From NCBI RefSeq assembly GCF_024347355.1, contig NZ_AP025465.1:3162001-3226000 (forward strand): a stretch of DNA of 64,000 nucleotides. The letters run 5' to 3'. How positions within the stretch are numbered: position 1 is the first letter of the stretch; each line of letters starts with the position of its first letter. The notes below the pieces were generated by a model. That model was not told the origin of the DNA and did not search any database. It saw nothing but the letters and a program-made list of their open reading frames with translations. The stretch comes from Vibrio chagasii (GTDB lineage Bacteria > Pseudomonadota > Gammaproteobacteria > Enterobacterales > Vibrionaceae). Made by a program: the position numbers and the translations under genes. Of this stretch, positions 46,365 through 59,874 are shown in pieces.

Positions 46365-49300
46365 TTACTCTTCTGAAGAGAAGCCTGCATTTAGAAGTGC
46401 TGCAAGGTTGTCAGTAGCTTGTTCAGCTGATGGACCTTCCTGCTCTTCTTCACGCTTAGCTTGACGCTCTTGGTGGTATGCGAAACCAGTACCAGCTGGA
46501 ATCAGACGACCAACAATTACGTTCTCTTTCAGACCGCGAAGGTCATCACGCTTACCAGAAACCGCAGCTTCTGTTAGTACGCGAGTCGTTTCTTGGAACG
46601 ATGCAGCTGAGATGAATGACTCAGTTGCAAGAGACGCTTTAGTAATACCTAGTAGATCACGTTCGAAACGTACTAGTTCTTTACCTTCAGCTTCTAGCTT
46701 ACGGTTAGCAATCTTCACGTTGTGGTACTCAACTTGTTCGCCAGGTAGGAACTGAGAGTCACCAGAATGTGTGATTGTACACTTACGTAGCATTTGACGA
46801 ACGATAGTCTCAATGTGCTTATCGTTAATCTTAACGCCTTGTAAGCGGTAAACTTCTTGAACTTCGTTCGCGATGTACTGAGTTACTGCGTGGATACCAC
46901 GTAGACGCAGGATATCGTGTGGAGTTTCAGGACCGTCGGCGATTACATCACCACGTTCAATCTTCTCACCTTCGAACACGTTCAATTGACGATGCTTAGG
47001 AATCATCTCTTCGTAAGTGTCACCACCTTCACGAGTGATTACTAGACGACGCTTACCTTTCGTTTCTTTACCGAAAGACACAGTACCTGTGTGCTCAGCA
47101 AGGATCGCAGGCTCTTTTGGCTTACGAGCTTCGAATAGGTCTGCTACGCGTGGTAGACCACCGGTGATATCTTTGTTACCGCCAGATTTCTGAGGGATAC
47201 GAGATAGTGTGTCACCAATGCCAACTTCAGCGCCATCTTCAATGTTTACAATCGCTTTACCAGGTAAGAAGTAGTGAGCTGGCATTTCAGTACCAGGGAT
47301 CATTACATCGTTACCTTGCTCGTCAACAAGTTTGATAGCTGGACGCATATCTTTACCTGCTGCTGGACGAGCCGCTGCGTCTGTAACTTCAGAAGAAGAA
47401 AGACCTGTTAGATCATCCGTTTGACGAGAAACAGTTACGCCATCGATCATATCAACGAACTGGATGCGACCTGCCACTTCAGTGATGATTGGCATAGTGT
47501 GCGCTTCCCAGTTAGCTACAACTTCGCCAGCTTCTACTGCGTCGTTGTCCGCTTTGCTCAGTACAGAACCGTAAGGAAGTTTGTGCTTCTCTTTAGTACG
47601 ACCGAACTCATCAATAATCGTCATCTCAGATGCACGAGAAGTGATAACTAGCTTCTTGTCTTTGTTGATTACGAACTTAGCGTTGTGAAGTTTCACAGTA
47701 CCAGTTGTCTTAGCTTGGATGCTGTTCTCTGCTGCTGCAGTAGATGCCGCACCACCGATGTGGAACGTACGCATCGTTAGCTGTGTACCCGGTTCACCGA
47801 TAGATTGTGCAGCGATAACACCAACTGCTTCACCTTGGTTCACTAGGTGACCACGTGCTAGGTCACGACCGTAACACTGTGCACAACAACCGAAGTCTGC
47901 ATCACAGGTAACAACAGAGCGCACTTTCATGCTATCTACAGAGTTGTCTTCCATGATCTGACACCACTTCTCATCAATCAGAGTATTACGTGGGATCAGT
48001 ACATCTTCAGTACCAGGCTTAAGAACGTCTTCAGCTACTACACGACCTAGAGCAAGCTCAGAAAGTGCAACTTTAACGTCACCACCTTCGATGTGAGGCA
48101 TCATGTCGATACCTTCGTGCGTGCCACAGTCATGTTCGTGTACTACAACGTCTTGAGCAACGTCTACTAGACGACGAGTTAGGTAACCCGAGTTCGCTGT
48201 TTTCAGTGCCGTATCCGCAAGACCCTTACGAGCACCGTGCGTTGAGATAAAGTACTGAAGGACGTTTAGACCTTCTTTAAAGTTCGCAGTGATCGGCGTT
48301 TCGATGATTGAACCATCTGGACGCGCCATCAGACCACGCATACCTGCTAGCTGACGAATCTGAGCTGCAGAACCACGTGCGCCCGAGTCGGCCATCATGT
48401 AGATGCTGTTGAACGATTCTTGCTGTTCTTCTTCGCCGTCACGGTTGATAACTGTTTCAGAAGATAGGTTATCCATCATTGCTTTCGCAACGCGGTCATT
48501 CGTAGATGCCCAGATATCGATAACTTTGTTGTAACGCTCACCCGCAGTAACAAGACCAGATTGGAATTGCTCTTGGATTTCGCGAACTTCTTCTTCAGCA
48601 GATTCAATTTCATCGTATTTCGCTTGAGGTACAACCATATCGTCGATACCTACAGAAACACCTGAAAGTGCAGCGTATGCAAAACCTGCGTACATGATTT
48701 GGTCAGCGAATACTACTGTGTCCTTAAGACCAAGCTTACGGTACGCTTCGTTAAGTAGGTTAGAAATTTGCTTCTTACCTAGCTTTTGGTTAACGATGCT
48801 GTACGGTAGGCCAGCTGGAACGATTTGCCATAGCATTGCACGGCCAACTGTTGTGTCAACCAGCTTCGTTTCAGTAGTGCTGTTACCATCTTCGTCTACT
48901 ACGGTCTCAGTGATACGAACTTTAACGCGAGCGTGAAGCTCAGCAGTCTTAGTACGGTATGCCTTCTCAGCCTCTTCAGGGCCAGCAAGGTACATACCTT
49001 CGCCTTTCACGTTGATCTTTTCACGAGTCATGTAGTAAAGACCCAATACAACGTCCTGAGAAGGTACGATGATCGGATCACCTGACGCTGGCGACAGAAT
49101 GTTGTTTGTCGACATCATCAGTGTACGTGCTTCAAGCTGTGCTTCTAAAGTTAGAGGCACGTGTACCGCCATTTGGTCACCATCGAAGTCGGCGTTGTAT
49201 GCCGCACACACTAGTGGGTGAAGCTGAATCGCTTTACCTTCGATTAGTACTGGTTCAAACGCTTGGATACCTAGACGGTGAAGTGTAGGTGCACGGTTAA

Positions 49301-50567
49301 GTAGTACTGGGTGTTCGCGGATAACTTCGTCTAGGATATCCCAAACGATAGCTTCTTCGCGCTCTACCATCTTCTTAGCAGCTTTGATTGTCGTAGCCAT
49401 GCCACGAGTCTCTAGCTTGCTGTAGATGAACGGCTTAAATAGCTCAAGTGCCATCTTCTTAGGAAGACCACACTGATGTAGACGAAGGTATGGACCTACT
49501 GTGATTACAGAACGGCCAGAGTAGTCTACACGTTTACCTAGAAGGTTCTGACGGAAACGACCTTGTTTACCCTTGATCATATCAGCAAGAGATTTCAGAG
49601 GACGCTTGTTCGAACCTGTGATTGCACGACCACGACGACCGTTATCTAGAAGTGCATCAACAGACTCTTGCAGCATACGCTTTTCGTTACGTACGATGAT
49701 GTCCGGAGCAGCTAGCTCTAGAAGACGCTTCAAACGGTTGTTACGGTTGATCACACGACGGTAAAGGTCGTTCAGATCTGAAGTCGCAAAACGACCGCCA
49801 TCTAGTGGTACTAGAGGACGTAGATCTGGCGGAAGAACCGGAAGTACAGTCAGAATCATCCATTGCGGATCGTTACCCGATGCAATGAACGCTTCAACTA
49901 GCTTCAGGCGCTTAGTGATCTTCTTACGCTTAGTTTCAGAGTTAGTTGTTTCCAACTCTTCGCGCATTTCTTCCACTTCTTGATGAAGGTCCATTGTTGC
50001 AAGCAGATCTTTGATCGCTTCTGCACCCATCTTAGCAGTGAATTCATCACCCCACTCTTCTAGGCGATCTAGATACTCTTCTTCAGTAAGCATCTGAGAT
50101 TTTTCTAGATCAGTCATACCTGGTTCAGTTACTACGTACATTTCGAAGTAAAGAACACGTTCGATATCACGTAGAGGGATATCCATTAGTAGACCGATAC
50201 GAGACGGTAGCGATTTTAGGAACCAGATGTGAGCAACTGGTGAAGCAAGCTCGATGTGGCCCATACGGTCACGACGAACTTTAGTTTGTGTAACTTCTAC
50301 GCCACACTTCTCACAGATAACACCACGGTGTTTCAGACGCTTGTATTTACCACAAAGACATTCGTAGTCTTTAACTGGACCAAAAATACGCGCACAGAAC
50401 AGACCATCGCGTTCAGGTTTGAACGTACGATAGTTGATCGTTTCAGGTTTTTTAACTTCACCGAAAGACCATGAACGGATCATGTCTGGTGAAGATAGAC
50501 CGATTTTGATTGCATCAAATTCTTCGGTCTTATGCTGCGCTTTTAGAAAGTTTAATAAGTCTTTCAC
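46365..50567 (-). CDS. rpoC: RNA polymerase beta' subunit
   Basis: This is the catalytic subunit of RNA polymerase. It has 1400 residues. The N-terminal zinc finger contains [20 protein letters not shown] (about 70-89), the active-site Mg loop [12 protein letters not shown] lies around 458-469, and a second zinc site ([15 protein letters not shown]) is near 888-902. The start is a GTG at 50567 with AGGAG upstream. The 92-bp gap to rpoB contains no terminator. Confidence 0.98.
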   Translation of the reverse strand: MKDLLNFLKAQHKTEEFDAIKIGLSSPDMIRSWSFGEVKKPETINYRTFKPERDGLFCARIFGPVKDYECLCGKYKRLKHRGVICEKCGVEVTQTKVRRDRMGHIELASPVAHIWFLKSLPSRIGLLMDIPLRDIERVLYFEMYVVTEPGMTDLEKSQMLTEEEYLDRLEEWGDEFTAKMGAEAIKDLLATMDLHQEVEEMREELETTNSETKRKKITKRLKLVEAFIASGNDPQWMILTVLPVLPPDLRPLVPLDGGRFATSDLNDLYRRVINRNNRLKRLLELAAPDIIVRNEKRMLQESVDALLDNGRRGRAITGSNKRPLKSLADMIKGKQGRFRQNLLGKRVDYSGRSVITVGPYLRLHQCGLPKKMALELFKPFIYSKLETRGMATTIKAAKKMVEREEAIVWDILDEVIREHPVLLNRAPTLHRLGIQAFEPVLIEGKAIQLHPLVCAAYNADFDGDQMAVHVPLTLEAQLEARTLMMSTNNILSPASGDPIIVPSQDVVLGLYYMTREKINVKGEGMYLAGPEEAEKAYRTKTAELHARVKVRITETVVDEDGNSTTETKLVDTTVGRAMLWQIVPAGLPYSIVNQKLGKKQISNLLNEAYRKLGLKDTVVFADQIMYAGFAYAALSGVSVGIDDMVVPQAKYDEIESAEEEVREIQEQFQSGLVTAGERYNKVIDIWASTNDRVAKAMMDNLSSETVINRDGEEEQQESFNSIYMMADSGARGSAAQIRQLAGMRGLMARPDGSIIETPITANFKEGLNVLQYFISTHGARKGLADTALKTANSGYLTRRLVDVAQDVVVHEHDCGTHEGIDMMPHIEGGDVKVALSELALGRVVAEDVLKPGTEDVLIPRNTLIDEKWCQIMEDNSVDSMKVRSVVTCDADFGCCAQCYGRDLARGHLVNQGEAVGVIAAQSIGEPGTQLTMRTFHIGGAASTAAAENSIQAKTTGTVKLHNAKFVINKDKKLVITSRASEMTIIDEFGRTKEKHKLPYGSVLSKADNDAVEAGEVVANWEAHTMPIITEVAGRIQFVDMIDGVTVSRQTDDLTGLSSSEVTDAAARPAAGKDMRPAIKLVDEQGNDVMIPGTEMPAHYFLPGKAIVNIEDGAEVGIGDTLSRIPQKSGGNKDITGGLPRVADLFEARKPKEPAILAEHTGTVSFGKETKGKRRLVITREGGDTYEEMIPKHRQLNVFEGEKIERGDVIADGPETPHDILRLRGIHAVTQYIANEVQEVYRLQGVKINDKHIETIVRQMLRKCTITHSGDSQFLPGEQVEYHNVKIANRKLEAEGKELVRFERDLLGITKASLATESFISAASFQETTRVLTEAAVSGKRDDLRGLKENVIVGRLIPAGTGFAYHQERQAKREEEQEGPSAEQATDNLAALLNAGFSSEE

Positions 50568-50659
50568 AATCAGCTCCTGTAAGGAGTTAAAAGGGGCTCA
50601 CCCGCAAAAGTGAGCACCTTCAACCAAATAATCTCTTTTCTTTAGAAAGAAAGAAGGGA

Positions 50660-53600
50660 TTACTCTTCGTCTTCTAGCTCGATGTTGATACCTAGCGAGC
50701 GAATCTCTTTCAACAGTACGTTGAACGATTCTGGCATGCCAGGTTCCATGCTGTGGTTGCCATCTACGATGTTCTTGTACATCTTAGTACGGCCGTTAAC
50801 GTCATCCGACTTAACTGTTAGCATTTCTTGAAGCGTGTAAGCAGCACCGTATGCTTCTAGTGCCCATACTTCCATCTCACCGAAACGCTGGCCACCGAAC
50901 TGAGCTTTACCACCAAGTGGTTGCTGAGTTACTAGGCTGTACGAACCAGTAGAACGAGCGTGCATCTTGTCATCAACAAGGTGGTTCAGTTTCAGCATGT
51001 ACATGTAACCTACAGTTACAGGACGCTCAAACGAGTCACCAGTACGACCATCAAACAGTTTAAGCTGACCAGATTCTGGCAGATCACCCAGTTTAAGTAG
51101 TTCTTTGATTAACGCTTCAGAAGCACCATCGAACACAGGAGTAGCAATCGGTAGACCGCCACGTAGGTTCTTGATCAGTGTACGAACTTGATCATCAGAC
51201 AGTTCAGCAATATCAACTTTCTGACGAGTATCACCAAGATCATAAACCTTCTGTAGGAACTCACGGAACTTATGAAGTTCTTGTTGTTCCTTAACCATTT
51301 GGTTGATCTTGTCACCGATACCTTTCGCTGCCAGACCTAAGTGTACTTCTAGGATCTGACCGATGTTCATACGCGATGGTACACCCAGTGGGTTAAGTAC
51401 GATGTCTACAGGCTGACCTTTCTCATCGTATGGCATGTCTTCAACAGGGTTAATCTTAGAGATTACACCTTTGTTACCGTGACGACCCGCCATCTTATCA
51501 CCAGGCTGGATACGACGTTTAACCGCTAGGTAAACTTTAACAATCTTAAGAACGCCAGGCGCTAGATCATCACCTTGAGTGATCTTACGACGCTTAGTTT
51601 CAAACTTCTTATCGAAGTCTGCTTTTAGCTCATCCCACTGCTCAGCAAGTTGCTCAAGCTGTGTTTGTAGCGCATCGTCTTCTAGAACTTGCTCTAGCCA
51701 TTGCTTACGACCGATCGTATCAAGTTTAGCTTCAGAGTAACCACCAGACAGAAGTACAGCTTTAACACGGTTAAGAAGGCCACCCTCAAGAATTTGGAAC
51801 TCTTCAGTTAGGTCTTTCTTAGCTTCTTTAAGCTGCATCTGTTCGATTTCAAGTGCACGCTTGTCTTTCTCTACGCCATCGCGAGTGAAGACTTGTACAT
51901 CGATGATAGTACCCGAAACAGAGTTTGGTACACGTAGAGAAGTATCTTTAACATCAGATGCTTTCTCACCGAAGATTGCACGTAGTAGCTTCTCTTCAGG
52001 AGTCAGTTGAGTTTCACCTTTAGGTGTTACTTTACCAACTAGGATGTCGCCACCCTTAACTTCAGCACCAATGTAAACGATACCTGACTCGTCTAGTTTA
52101 GACAGAGCAGACTCACCTACGTTTGGAATATCAGCTGTGATCTCTTCAGAGCCCAGCTTAGTATCACGAGCCACACAAGATAGTTCTTGGATGTGGATTG
52201 TCGTGAAACGGTCTTCTTGAACTACGCGCTCAGATACTAAGATCGAGTCTTCAAAGTTGTAACCGTTCCAAGGCATGAACGCGATACGCATGTTTTGACC
52301 AAGTGCTAGCTCACCAAGGTCTGTTGAAGGACCGTCAGCTAGTACGTCGCCACGTGATACAGGTTCACCCGGTAGCACTGTAGGACGTTGGTTGATACAT
52401 GTGTTCTGGTTTGAACGCGTGTACTTAGTTAGGTTGTAGATGTCGATACCAGCTTCGCCAGGTACTAGCTCATCTTCGTTAACCTTAACTACGATACGAG
52501 AAGCGTCCACAGACTGAATCATACCGCCACGTTTAGCAACCGCCGTAACACCAGAGTCAACTGCGATGTTACGTTCGATACCAGTACCTACTAGAGGCTT
52601 ATCAGCCTTAAGTGTTGGTACCGCTTGACGTTGCATGTTCGCACCCATCAATGCACGGTTCGCATCATCGTGTTCTAGGAACGGGATAAGCGATGCAGCG
52701 ATAGATACTACTTGGTTTGTCGCAACGTCCATGTAGTCAACGTGGTCGCGTGGGTGAAGACCAGATTCACCTTTTTGACGAGCAGTGATTAGCTCATCAG
52801 CGAACGTACCTTCTTCAGTAAGAACGGTGTTCGCCTGCGCGATTACAAATTGACCTTCTTGGATTGCAGACAGGTAATCAACTTCGTCTGTTACTACGCC
52901 ATCTACTACACGACGGTACGGAGTTTCTAGGAAACCGTAATCGTTACAACGTGCAAATGCAGACAGTGAGTTAATTAGACCGATGTTTGGACCTTCAGGC
53001 GTTTCGATCGGACATAGACGACCGTAGTGAGTTACGTGAACGTCACGTACTTCGAAGCCTGCGCGCTCACGAGTAAGACCACCAGGACCTAAAGCAGAGA
53101 TACGACGCTTGTGCGTAACTTCTGACAATGGGTTGTTTTGGTCCATGAACTGTGAAAGCTGTGAAGAGCCAAAGAATTCTTTAACTGCAGCTGAGATAGG
53201 CTTAGCGTTGATTAGATCTTGAGGCATGATTGCATCAAGGTCACCAAGGCTTAGACGCTCTTTAACGGCACGTTCTACACGAACTAGACCAACACGGAAT
53301 TGGTTTTCTGCCATTTCACCTACAGAACGGATACGACGGTTGCCAAGGTGGTCGATATCGTCCACTTCGCCTTTACCGTTACGGATGCCGATCAGTTTCT
53401 TCATCACTTCGATGATGTCTGATTCATCCAGAGTACCGCGCTCTTCTTCTTCTTCACGCTCGATAGAGCTGTTGAACTTCATACGGCCTACAGTTGATAG
53501 GTCGTAGCGTTCTTCTGAGAAGAATAGGCTTTCGAATAGAGACTCTGCAGCTTCTTTCGTTGGTGGCTCGCCAGGACGCATCATGCGGTAGATTTCTACC

Positions 53601-54688
53601 AATGCAGAGATGCGATCTACTGTGCTATCTGCACGTAGAGTGTCTGACATGAATGGACCATGGTCTAGGTCATTCGTGAACAGTACTTCTAGAGCTTTGT
53701 GACCTGCTTGAGATAGGTTAGCAAGTGCCTCTAGGCTGATCTCTTGGTTCGCGCCAACGATGATCTCGCCAGTTGCTTCGTTGATGTAATCTTTAGATGC
53801 AACTTTACCAACGATGTACTCTACAGGTACTTCGATGTGCTCAACGCCATCTTTCTCAAGTTGACGAATGTGGCGAGCAGTAACACGACGACCAGTCTCA
53901 ACGTAAACTTTACCGTTTGCTTCGATGTCGAATGACGCAGTTTCACCACGTAGACGATCAGGAACCAACTCCATAAGAAGAGTTTGGTCTTTCACTTCGA
54001 AGTTCACCTTGTCGAAGAACAGATCTAGGATCTCTTCAGTTGACTTACCTAGTGCACGAAGGATGATTGAAGCTGGTAGCTTACGACGACGGTCGATACG
54101 TACGAATAAGTTATCCTTAGGATCGAACTCAAAGTCTAACCATGAGCCACGGTAAGGAATTACACGTGCGTTATAAAGAACTTTACCAGATGAGTGGGTC
54201 TTACCCTTATCACTGTCGAAGAACACGCCTGGGCTTCGGTGCAGCTGGGATACGATAACCCTCTCGGTACCATTAATTACGAAAGTACCATTGTCTGTCA
54301 TAAGCGGAATTTCGCCCATGTAGACTTCTTGTTCTTTAATGTCTTTTACAGTACCTGCTGGCGCATCTCGATCAAAGATAACTAGACGTAGTTTAACGCG
54401 TAGTGGCTTTGAGTAAGTTACACCACGGATTTGACATTCTTTAACATCAAAAACTGGCTCACCAAGACGGTAGCTAACGTATTGCAGCTCAGAATTGCCG
54501 TTGTAGCTCTGAATTGGGAATACAGAACGAAAAGCAGCCTCAAGACCGTATTGACCTTCTGGATCCTGTTCGATGAATTTATCGAAAGAATCAAGCTGGA
54601 TCGATAACAGGTATGGAATGTCCAAAACTTGTGGACGAGTACCAAAGTCCTTACGGATGCGCTTTTTCTCGGTATAAGAGTAAACCAT
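50660..54688 (-). CDS. rpoB: RNA polymerase beta subunit
   Basis: This subunit has 1342 residues, the same length as E. coli RpoB. The rifampicin-binding region reads [20 protein letters not shown] and on to [10 protein letters not shown] (about 508-536), which is wild type at the usual resistance positions. The C-terminal motifs [20 protein letters not shown] and [19 protein letters not shown] are intact. It is second in the rplJL-rpoBC transcript behind an attenuator. Confidence 0.98.
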   Translation of the reverse strand: MVYSYTEKKRIRKDFGTRPQVLDIPYLLSIQLDSFDKFIEQDPEGQYGLEAAFRSVFPIQSYNGNSELQYVSYRLGEPVFDVKECQIRGVTYSKPLRVKLRLVIFDRDAPAGTVKDIKEQEVYMGEIPLMTDNGTFVINGTERVIVSQLHRSPGVFFDSDKGKTHSSGKVLYNARVIPYRGSWLDFEFDPKDNLFVRIDRRRKLPASIILRALGKSTEEILDLFFDKVNFEVKDQTLLMELVPDRLRGETASFDIEANGKVYVETGRRVTARHIRQLEKDGVEHIEVPVEYIVGKVASKDYINEATGEIIVGANQEISLEALANLSQAGHKALEVLFTNDLDHGPFMSDTLRADSTVDRISALVEIYRMMRPGEPPTKEAAESLFESLFFSEERYDLSTVGRMKFNSSIEREEEEERGTLDESDIIEVMKKLIGIRNGKGEVDDIDHLGNRRIRSVGEMAENQFRVGLVRVERAVKERLSLGDLDAIMPQDLINAKPISAAVKEFFGSSQLSQFMDQNNPLSEVTHKRRISALGPGGLTRERAGFEVRDVHVTHYGRLCPIETPEGPNIGLINSLSAFARCNDYGFLETPYRRVVDGVVTDEVDYLSAIQEGQFVIAQANTVLTEEGTFADELITARQKGESGLHPRDHVDYMDVATNQVVSIAASLIPFLEHDDANRALMGANMQRQAVPTLKADKPLVGTGIERNIAVDSGVTAVAKRGGMIQSVDASRIVVKVNEDELVPGEAGIDIYNLTKYTRSNQNTCINQRPTVLPGEPVSRGDVLADGPSTDLGELALGQNMRIAFMPWNGYNFEDSILVSERVVQEDRFTTIHIQELSCVARDTKLGSEEITADIPNVGESALSKLDESGIVYIGAEVKGGDILVGKVTPKGETQLTPEEKLLRAIFGEKASDVKDTSLRVPNSVSGTIIDVQVFTRDGVEKDKRALEIEQMQLKEAKKDLTEEFQILEGGLLNRVKAVLLSGGYSEAKLDTIGRKQWLEQVLEDDALQTQLEQLAEQWDELKADFDKKFETKRRKITQGDDLAPGVLKIVKVYLAVKRRIQPGDKMAGRHGNKGVISKINPVEDMPYDEKGQPVDIVLNPLGVPSRMNIGQILEVHLGLAAKGIGDKINQMVKEQQELHKFREFLQKVYDLGDTRQKVDIAELSDDQVRTLIKNLRGGLPIATPVFDGASEALIKELLKLGDLPESGQLKLFDGRTGDSFERPVTVGYMYMLKLNHLVDDKMHARSTGSYSLVTQQPLGGKAQFGGQRFGEMEVWALEAYGAAYTLQEMLTVKSDDVNGRTKMYKNIVDGNHSMEPGMPESFNVLLKEIRSLGINIELEDEE

Positions 54689-54859
54689 GGGGTTCCTCAG
54701 CTCGCTGATAAGTGACCCAAACTACCCAAAACACTCCTCGGAGGGGGTAGTGACTAACAGCTGTTTAATGTAGTGAACAATCATATCGAAAACATGACTG
54801 TTTTTTTGCTCGGGTTATGACGCTTAAACAGCGGAAAATTCGTCATAGCCCTACAGCGC

Positions 54860-54891
54860 AAAAAGGCCGGTGGTTAAATAACCACCAGCCA
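54860..54891 (-). terminator. Attenuator between rplL and rpoB
   Basis: On the minus strand GGCTGGTGGTT and AACCACCGGCC (one G-U) flank a 4-nt loop and are followed by T5. In E. coli a partial terminator in the same place makes ribosomal protein mRNA exceed rpoBC mRNA about four- to five-fold; the same role is inferred here. Confidence 0.85.
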
Positions 54892-54922
54892 TTAGCCTTG
54901 CGGCTAAGAAATTAAGTAATAA

Positions 54923-55291
54923 TTACTTAACTTCAACAGAAGCGCCAGCTTCTTCTAGCTGTGCTTTAAGAGCTTCAGCTTCAGCTTTGTCAACGCCTTC
55001 TTTTAGAGGTGCTGGAGCTGAGTCTACAAGACCTTTAGCTTCTTTAAGACCTAGGCCAGTTGCGCCACGTACAGCTTTGATAACTTGTACTTTGTTAGAA
55101 CCAGCAGAAGTTAGGATAACGTCGAATTCAGTTTGCTCAGCAGCAGCATCGCCGCCAGCAGCGCCACCAGCTACAACTGCAGCAGCAGCTGATACGCCGA
55201 ATTTCTCTTCCATAGCTTCGATAAGCTCAACAACTTGCATTACAGACATTTCTGCAACTGCGTCTAGGATTTGCTCGTTAGTAATAGACAT
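54923..55291 (-). CDS. rplL: Ribosomal protein L7/L12
   Basis: This is the stalk protein that recruits translation GTPases. The 122 residues comprise an N-terminal dimerisation domain, an Ala/Gly hinge (about 36-52) and a C-terminal domain with [20 protein letters not shown]. It follows rplJ by 57 bp, and the attenuator follows. Confidence 0.98.
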   Translation of the reverse strand: MSITNEQILDAVAEMSVMQVVELIEAMEEKFGVSAAAAVVAGGAAGGDAAAEQTEFDVILTSAGSNKVQVIKAVRGATGLGLKEAKGLVDSAPAPLKEGVDKAEAEALKAQLEEAGASVEVK

Positions 55292-55348
55292 AACAATTCT
55301 CTTTTAAGTCAACAATAAGTTTAATTTGCAACCAGTGAAAAGCAAGGC

Positions 55349-55843
55349 TTAAGCCGCTGCTTCTTCTTTTTGGTCACGTAGTGCAGCGATAGTACGAACC
55401 AGCTTGCCAGCAGAAGCTTCTTTCATGCACATCATTAGGCGTGCGATAGCTTCGTCGTAAGTTGGTAGTGTCGCTAGTACTTCAGCATCAGTAACTGCGC
55501 CTTCAAATGCAGCAGCTTTGATCTCGAAATCTTTGTTCTCTTTAGCGAAGTCTTTGAAAAGACGCGCTGCAGCACCTGGGTGCTCGTTAGAGAACGCGAT
55601 CAGAGTTGGACCAGTGAAAGTGTCAGTTAGACACTCGTAGTCTGTACCCTGAACCGCACGACGTGCTAGTGTGTTACGAACAACTTTCATGTAAACACCC
55701 GCTTCGCGAGCTTGTTTACGTAGAGAAGTCATTGCGCCAACTTCAACGCCACGAGAATCAGCTACAACTGCAGAAAGTGCACCATTAGCTGCTTCGTTGA
55801 CTTCAGCAACAATTGCTTTTTTGTCTTGAAGATTTAAAGCCAT
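55349..55843 (-). CDS. rplJ: Ribosomal protein L10
   Basis: This 164-residue protein is the base of the L7/L12 stalk and in E. coli represses its own operon by binding the leader RNA. The N-terminus [19 protein letters not shown] is typical. The 238-bp gap to rplA contains a potential structured leader (complementary GTAGG/CCTAC segments around 55950-56000) and must hold the rplJ promoter. The precise L10 site could not be fixed by eye. Confidence 0.97.
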   Translation of the reverse strand: MALNLQDKKAIVAEVNEAANGALSAVVADSRGVEVGAMTSLRKQAREAGVYMKVVRNTLARRAVQGTDYECLTDTFTGPTLIAFSNEHPGAAARLFKDFAKENKDFEIKAAAFEGAVTDAEVLATLPTYDEAIARLMMCMKEASAGKLVRTIAALRDQKEEAAA

Positions 55844-56081
55844 TTGGATTAACCTCTGGTTGTGATTACAGCACCCATTACAGTGTGTAATGAGCGTTTA
55901 CGATGCTAATAAATATGAATCACTTCATTTAAATTAGGCACCGCCTACGTAGGTTTTATTAAGCTGTAGCTCCGAAAAGTACAGCGCCTACGGTCTTGGG
56001 ATAGATAATTTGAATTGCTTCAAATCACCCAACCACAAATATTAGGCGCAGAAGTATACACTAAATCTGCGCCTAAGCAAA

Positions 56082-56786
56082 TTAGTTTGCTTGAGTGTTC
56101 AGGCTAGCCTGATCAACAGCAACACCAGCACCCATAGTAGTAGAGATGCTTACTTTCTTCAGGAAAGTACCTTTCGCTGAAGAAGGCTTAGCTTTCTTAA
56201 GAGCAACTAGAAGAGCTTCTAGGTTCTCTTGAAGCTGGTTAGCTTCGAAAGATGCTTTGCCGATAGTAGTGTGGATGATGCCGTTCTTGTCGTTACGGTA
56301 ACGAACCTGACCAGCTTTAGCGTTCTTAACCGCTTCAGCAACGTTAGGAGTTACAGTACCAACTTTAGGGTTTGGCATAAGGCCGCGTGGACCTAGGATA
56401 GTACCTAGTTGACCAACAACACGCATTGCATCTGGAGAAGCAACAACAACGTCGAAGTTCATTTCGCCTTTCTTCACTTGCTCAGCAAGATCTTCCATAC
56501 CAACAACATCTGCGCCAGCTGCTTTAGCTGCTTCTGCGTTTGCACCTTGAGTGAACACAGCAACGCGGATTTCACGGCCAGTACCGTGAGGTAGCACAGT
56601 TGCGCCACGTACGTTTTGGTCAGATTTACGAGCATCGATGCCTAGGTTAACAGCAACGTCTACAGACTCAACGAATTTAGCAGTCGCTAGTTCTTTAAGA
56701 AGTGCAACAGCTTCGTTGATTTCGTATTCTTTAGTCGCGTCAACTTTGTCGCGGATTACGCGCATACGCTTAGTAAGTTTTGCCAT
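56082..56786 (-). CDS. rplA: Ribosomal protein L1
   Basis: The 234-residue protein binds 23S rRNA and controls the rplKA mRNA in E. coli. It has the characteristic [21 protein letters not shown]-terminus and [15 protein letters not shown] (about 130-144). It starts 4 bp after the rplK stop, so the two are translationally coupled. Confidence 0.98.
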   Translation of the reverse strand: MAKLTKRMRVIRDKVDATKEYEINEAVALLKELATAKFVESVDVAVNLGIDARKSDQNVRGATVLPHGTGREIRVAVFTQGANAEAAKAAGADVVGMEDLAEQVKKGEMNFDVVVASPDAMRVVGQLGTILGPRGLMPNPKVGTVTPNVAEAVKNAKAGQVRYRNDKNGIIHTTIGKASFEANQLQENLEALLVALKKAKPSSAKGTFLKKVSISTTMGAGVAVDQASLNTQAN

Positions 56787-56790
56787 CTTA

Positions 56791-57219
56791 TTAACCCTCT
56801 ACCACTAGGCCCATTGAACGAGCAGTACCAGCGATTGAACGCTTCATTGCTTCGATGTCAGCACCAGTCATATCAGCAGCTTTAGTTTCTGCGATTTCTT
56901 GGATTTGAGCGTCAGTTACAGTACCCACTTTTTCAGTGTTTGGACGACCTGAACCAGACTTAACGCCAGCAGCTTTCTTAAGAAGAACAGCAGCAGGTGG
57001 AGTCTTAGTTACGAACGTGAAAGAACGGTCGTTGTATACAGTAATAACTACTGGAGTCGGTAGACCTTTCTCAACAGATTCTGTTTTTGCGTTGAACGCT
57101 TTACAGAATTCCATGATGTTAACACCGTGTTGACCTAGAGCAGGACCAACCGGTGGCGACGGGTTTGCCATACCAGCTGCAACTTGCAGTTTGATATAAG
57201 CTTCAACTTTCTTAGCCAT
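56791..57219 (-). CDS. rplK: Ribosomal protein L11
   Basis: The 142-residue protein forms the GTPase-associated centre with 23S rRNA and is the target of PrmA (30559). [20 protein letters not shown] and the downstream [19 protein letters not shown] are diagnostic. The frame is open to 57279 but the ATG at 57219 follows AGGAAA and gives the exact family length. Confidence 0.98.
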   Translation of the reverse strand: MAKKVEAYIKLQVAAGMANPSPPVGPALGQHGVNIMEFCKAFNAKTESVEKGLPTPVVITVYNDRSFTFVTKTPPAAVLLKKAAGVKSGSGRPNTEKVGTVTDAQIQEIAETKAADMTGADIEAMKRSIAGTARSMGLVVEG

Positions 57220-57305
57220 GATATTTCCTAATATTTGGGTACATGCGCTAGCCGTAAGGCAAGCTCCCCATAAATTCAATTAACGCTTTTTACTTCCATA
57301 GAAGC

Positions 57306-57342
57306 AAAAAGGCGCGAAATTATAATCATAATTCGCGCCTTT
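57306..57342 (-). terminator. Terminator of secE-nusG
   Basis: A long stem of AAAGGCGCGAA-type arms with one bulged base, closing an AT-rich apex (minus strand), ends in TTTTT. It separates nusG from rplKA. Confidence 0.85.
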
Positions 57343-57431
57343 AACAACCCTAAAAAGGTGATTTTTTATACTCTTTTATTTTGAACAAGTTGCTAGTAAG
57401 TTATCCACAACTTAGTTCAATTAATCGAGTC

Positions 57432-57980
57432 TTAGTCCAGTTTTTCAACCTGACCAAATTCAAGCTCAACCGGTGTTGCACGACCAAAGATCGATACAGA
57501 TACCTTAATGCGGCTCTTCTCGTAATCTACTTCTTCAACAGTACCGTTGAAGTCAGCAAATGGACCATCGTTAACACGAACCACTTCACCTGCTTCGAAC
57601 ATAGTCTTAGGACGTGGAGCTTCGCTCGCTTTCTCTAGACGGTTCAAGATAGCATCAGCTTCTTTATCAGTGATTGGTGCTGGACGATCAGAGGTACCAC
57701 CAATGAAGCCCATAACACGCGGAATGCTGCGTACTAAGTGCCATGATTCATCATTCATGATCATTTGAACTAATACGTAGCCAGGGAAGAATTTACGTTC
57801 ACTTTTACGACGTTGTCCAGCACGCATTTCCACTACTTCTTCAGTAGGTACTAGCACATCGCCAAATAGTTCTTCCATGTTGTGCATTTTAATATGCTCG
57901 CGTAGCGATTGTGCAACACGACCTTCAAAACCAGAAAAGGCTTGAACTACATACCAACGTTTTTTTGGAGCTTCACTCAT
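57432..57980 (-). CDS. nusG: Transcription termination/antitermination factor NusG
   Basis: The 182-residue protein binds RNA polymerase and Rho or ribosomal S10. The NGN domain begins [20 protein letters not shown], and the C-terminal KOW domain contains [20 protein letters not shown] (about 123-142). It is 13 bp after secE. Confidence 0.98.
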   Translation of the reverse strand: MSEAPKKRWYVVQAFSGFEGRVAQSLREHIKMHNMEELFGDVLVPTEEVVEMRAGQRRKSERKFFPGYVLVQMIMNDESWHLVRSIPRVMGFIGGTSDRPAPITDKEADAILNRLEKASEAPRPKTMFEAGEVVRVNDGPFADFNGTVEEVDYEKSRIKVSVSIFGRATPVELEFGQVEKLD

Positions 57981-57993
57981 GAATCAGAACCCT

Positions 57994-58371
57994 CTACACC
58001 CCAGTCGCTAGAGAAACTAAACGGACCATAATGCCGTCAATTCCCCAAAGCACTAGAGACATAACAATACATACAGCTAAAACGATCAATGTAGTTTGCA
58101 TAGTTTCTTGGCGAGTAGGCCAAACCACTTTACGAATCTCCATGCGAGATTCTTTTGCAAAATCGATCGCAGCTTTACCTTTAGTTGTTGTTGCTGCAAC
58201 GCCTAGTGCGGCAGCAATCAGCACAACTACACCTGCAGCGCGAATTACAACAGACAATTCACCATACAGGTAATTACCCACAACAGCAGCGGCTAACAGT
58301 ACAAAAGCGACTACCCACTTCATTGTATCTGCTGCACTTGAGCTATCAGGAGTTTCAGCGTTTGCTTTCAT
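57994..58371 (-). CDS. secE: Preprotein translocase subunit SecE
   Basis: The 125-residue subunit of the SecYEG channel has three hydrophobic helices (about 14-33, 38-57 and 92-112) and the conserved cytoplasmic segment [17 protein letters not shown] (about 74-90). It is the first gene of secE-nusG. The 223-bp upstream gap holds its promoter and the tufB terminator. Confidence 0.97.
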   Translation of the reverse strand: MKANAETPDSSSAADTMKWVVAFVLLAAAVVGNYLYGELSVVIRAAGVVVLIAAALGVAATTTKGKAAIDFAKESRMEIRKVVWPTRQETMQTTLIVLAVCIVMSLVLWGIDGIMVRLVSLATGV

Positions 58372-58546
58372 AAAACCAACCTGTGATAAGTCTTAAATAT
58401 AGACGACAATAACCCCGCTGTTGCAGGGCACATTCCTTTGCGTTGCAGAACAACACATCTAACAGTCATTTTAGTCAAAAAGACTGTTTAATTCTTTACT
58501 AAGAGCTGAAATTGATGCCAATTCGTTCAACTCTTTTTTTAGCGCA

Positions 58547-58576
58547 GAAAAAGGGCATCAAATGATGCCCTTTTTA
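58547..58576 (-). terminator. Terminator of the tRNA-tufB operon
   Basis: AAAAAGGGCATCA and its exact complement flank AA. On the minus strand it is followed by U5 and more Ts, 19 bp after the tufB stop. Confidence 0.93.
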
Positions 58577-58594
58577 CTAGTGGTTCGTCAAATC

Positions 58595-59779
58595 TTATGC
58601 AAAGATTTTAGCTACAACACCAGCACCAACTGTACGGCCACCTTCGCGGATTGCGAAACGTAGACCTTCGTCCATTGCGATTGGAGCGATTAGCTCAACA
58701 GTCATTTGAACGTTGTCACCTGGCATTACCATTTCTACGCCTTCTGGTAGAGTGATGTCGCCTGTTACGTCAGTTGTACGGAAGTAGAACTGTGGACGGT
58801 AACCTTTGAAGAAAGGAGTGTGACGGCCGCCTTCGTCTTTAGAAAGTACGTATACTTCAGACTCGAACTTAGTGTGTGGGTTGATAGAACCTTTAGCAGA
58901 TAGTACTTGGCCACGTTCAACTTCGTCACGCTTAGTACCACGTAGAAGTGCACCAACGTTCTCACCTGCACGACCTTCGTCAAGCAGTTTACGGAACATT
59001 TCAACACCAGTACAAGTAGTAAGAGTAGTCTCTTTGATACCAACGATTTCTACTTCGTCACCTACACGTAGGATACCACGCTCGATACGACCAGTTACAA
59101 CAGTACCACGACCTTGGATCGAGAATACGTCTTCGATTGGTAGTAGGAACGGTTGGTCAACTGCACGCTCTGGCTCAGGGATGTAAGAATCTAGTGCTTC
59201 TGCAAGCTCAACGATCTTGTCTTCCCACTGCTTCTCGCCGTTTAGTGCGCCAAGTGCAGAACCTTGGATAACTGGTAGGTCATCACCTGGGAAGTCGTAC
59301 TCAGAAAGAAGTTCACGAACTTCCATCTCTACTAGCTCAAGTAGCTCTTCGTCATCAACCATGTCACATTTGTTCATGAATACGATGATGTAAGGGATAC
59401 CAACTTGACGACCAAGTAGGATGTGCTCACGAGTTTGAGGCATTGGACCGTCAGTCGCAGCAACAACTAGGATACCACCGTCCATTTGCGCAGCACCAGT
59501 GATCATGTTTTTAACATAATCCGCGTGTCCTGGGCAGTCTACGTGTGCGTAGTGACGTGATGGAGTGTCGTACTCAACGTGAGAAGTAGCGATTGTGATA
59601 CCGCGCTCACGCTCTTCTGGAGCGTTATCGATAGATGCGAAATCTTTAGCAACACCACCGTACACTTTTGCAAGTGTAGTACAGATAGCAGCAGTTAGAG
59701 TTGTTTTACCGTGGTCAACGTGGCCGATAGTACCAACGTTTACGTGCGGTTTCGTACGTTCAAATTTTTCTTTAGACAT
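58595..59779 (-). CDS. tufB: Elongation factor Tu
   Basis: This GTPase delivers aminoacyl-tRNA to the ribosome. The 394 residues show [11 protein letters not shown] (P-loop), [13 protein letters not shown] and SAL. The frame is open upstream to 59833, but ATG 59779 gives [15 protein letters not shown], the family N-terminus. It is the last gene of the thr-tyr-gly-thr tRNA operon, hence the tufB name; a second tuf gene is expected elsewhere. Confidence 0.98.
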   Translation of the reverse strand: MSKEKFERTKPHVNVGTIGHVDHGKTTLTAAICTTLAKVYGGVAKDFASIDNAPEERERGITIATSHVEYDTPSRHYAHVDCPGHADYVKNMITGAAQMDGGILVVAATDGPMPQTREHILLGRQVGIPYIIVFMNKCDMVDDEELLELVEMEVRELLSEYDFPGDDLPVIQGSALGALNGEKQWEDKIVELAEALDSYIPEPERAVDQPFLLPIEDVFSIQGRGTVVTGRIERGILRVGDEVEIVGIKETTLTTCTGVEMFRKLLDEGRAGENVGALLRGTKRDEVERGQVLSAKGSINPHTKFESEVYVLSKDEGGRHTPFFKGYRPQFYFRTTDVTGDITLPEGVEMVMPGDNVQMTVELIAPIAMDEGLRFAIREGGRTVGAGVVAKIFA

Positions 59780-59874
59780 GGGGTGTCCCTCTAGGTACGG
59801 ATTAGGTGGCTTAAAATAAGACCACGCAACCAAAAAAAATGGTTTTCTTTATTAAAGGAGAAGAAGCTTTAGAC

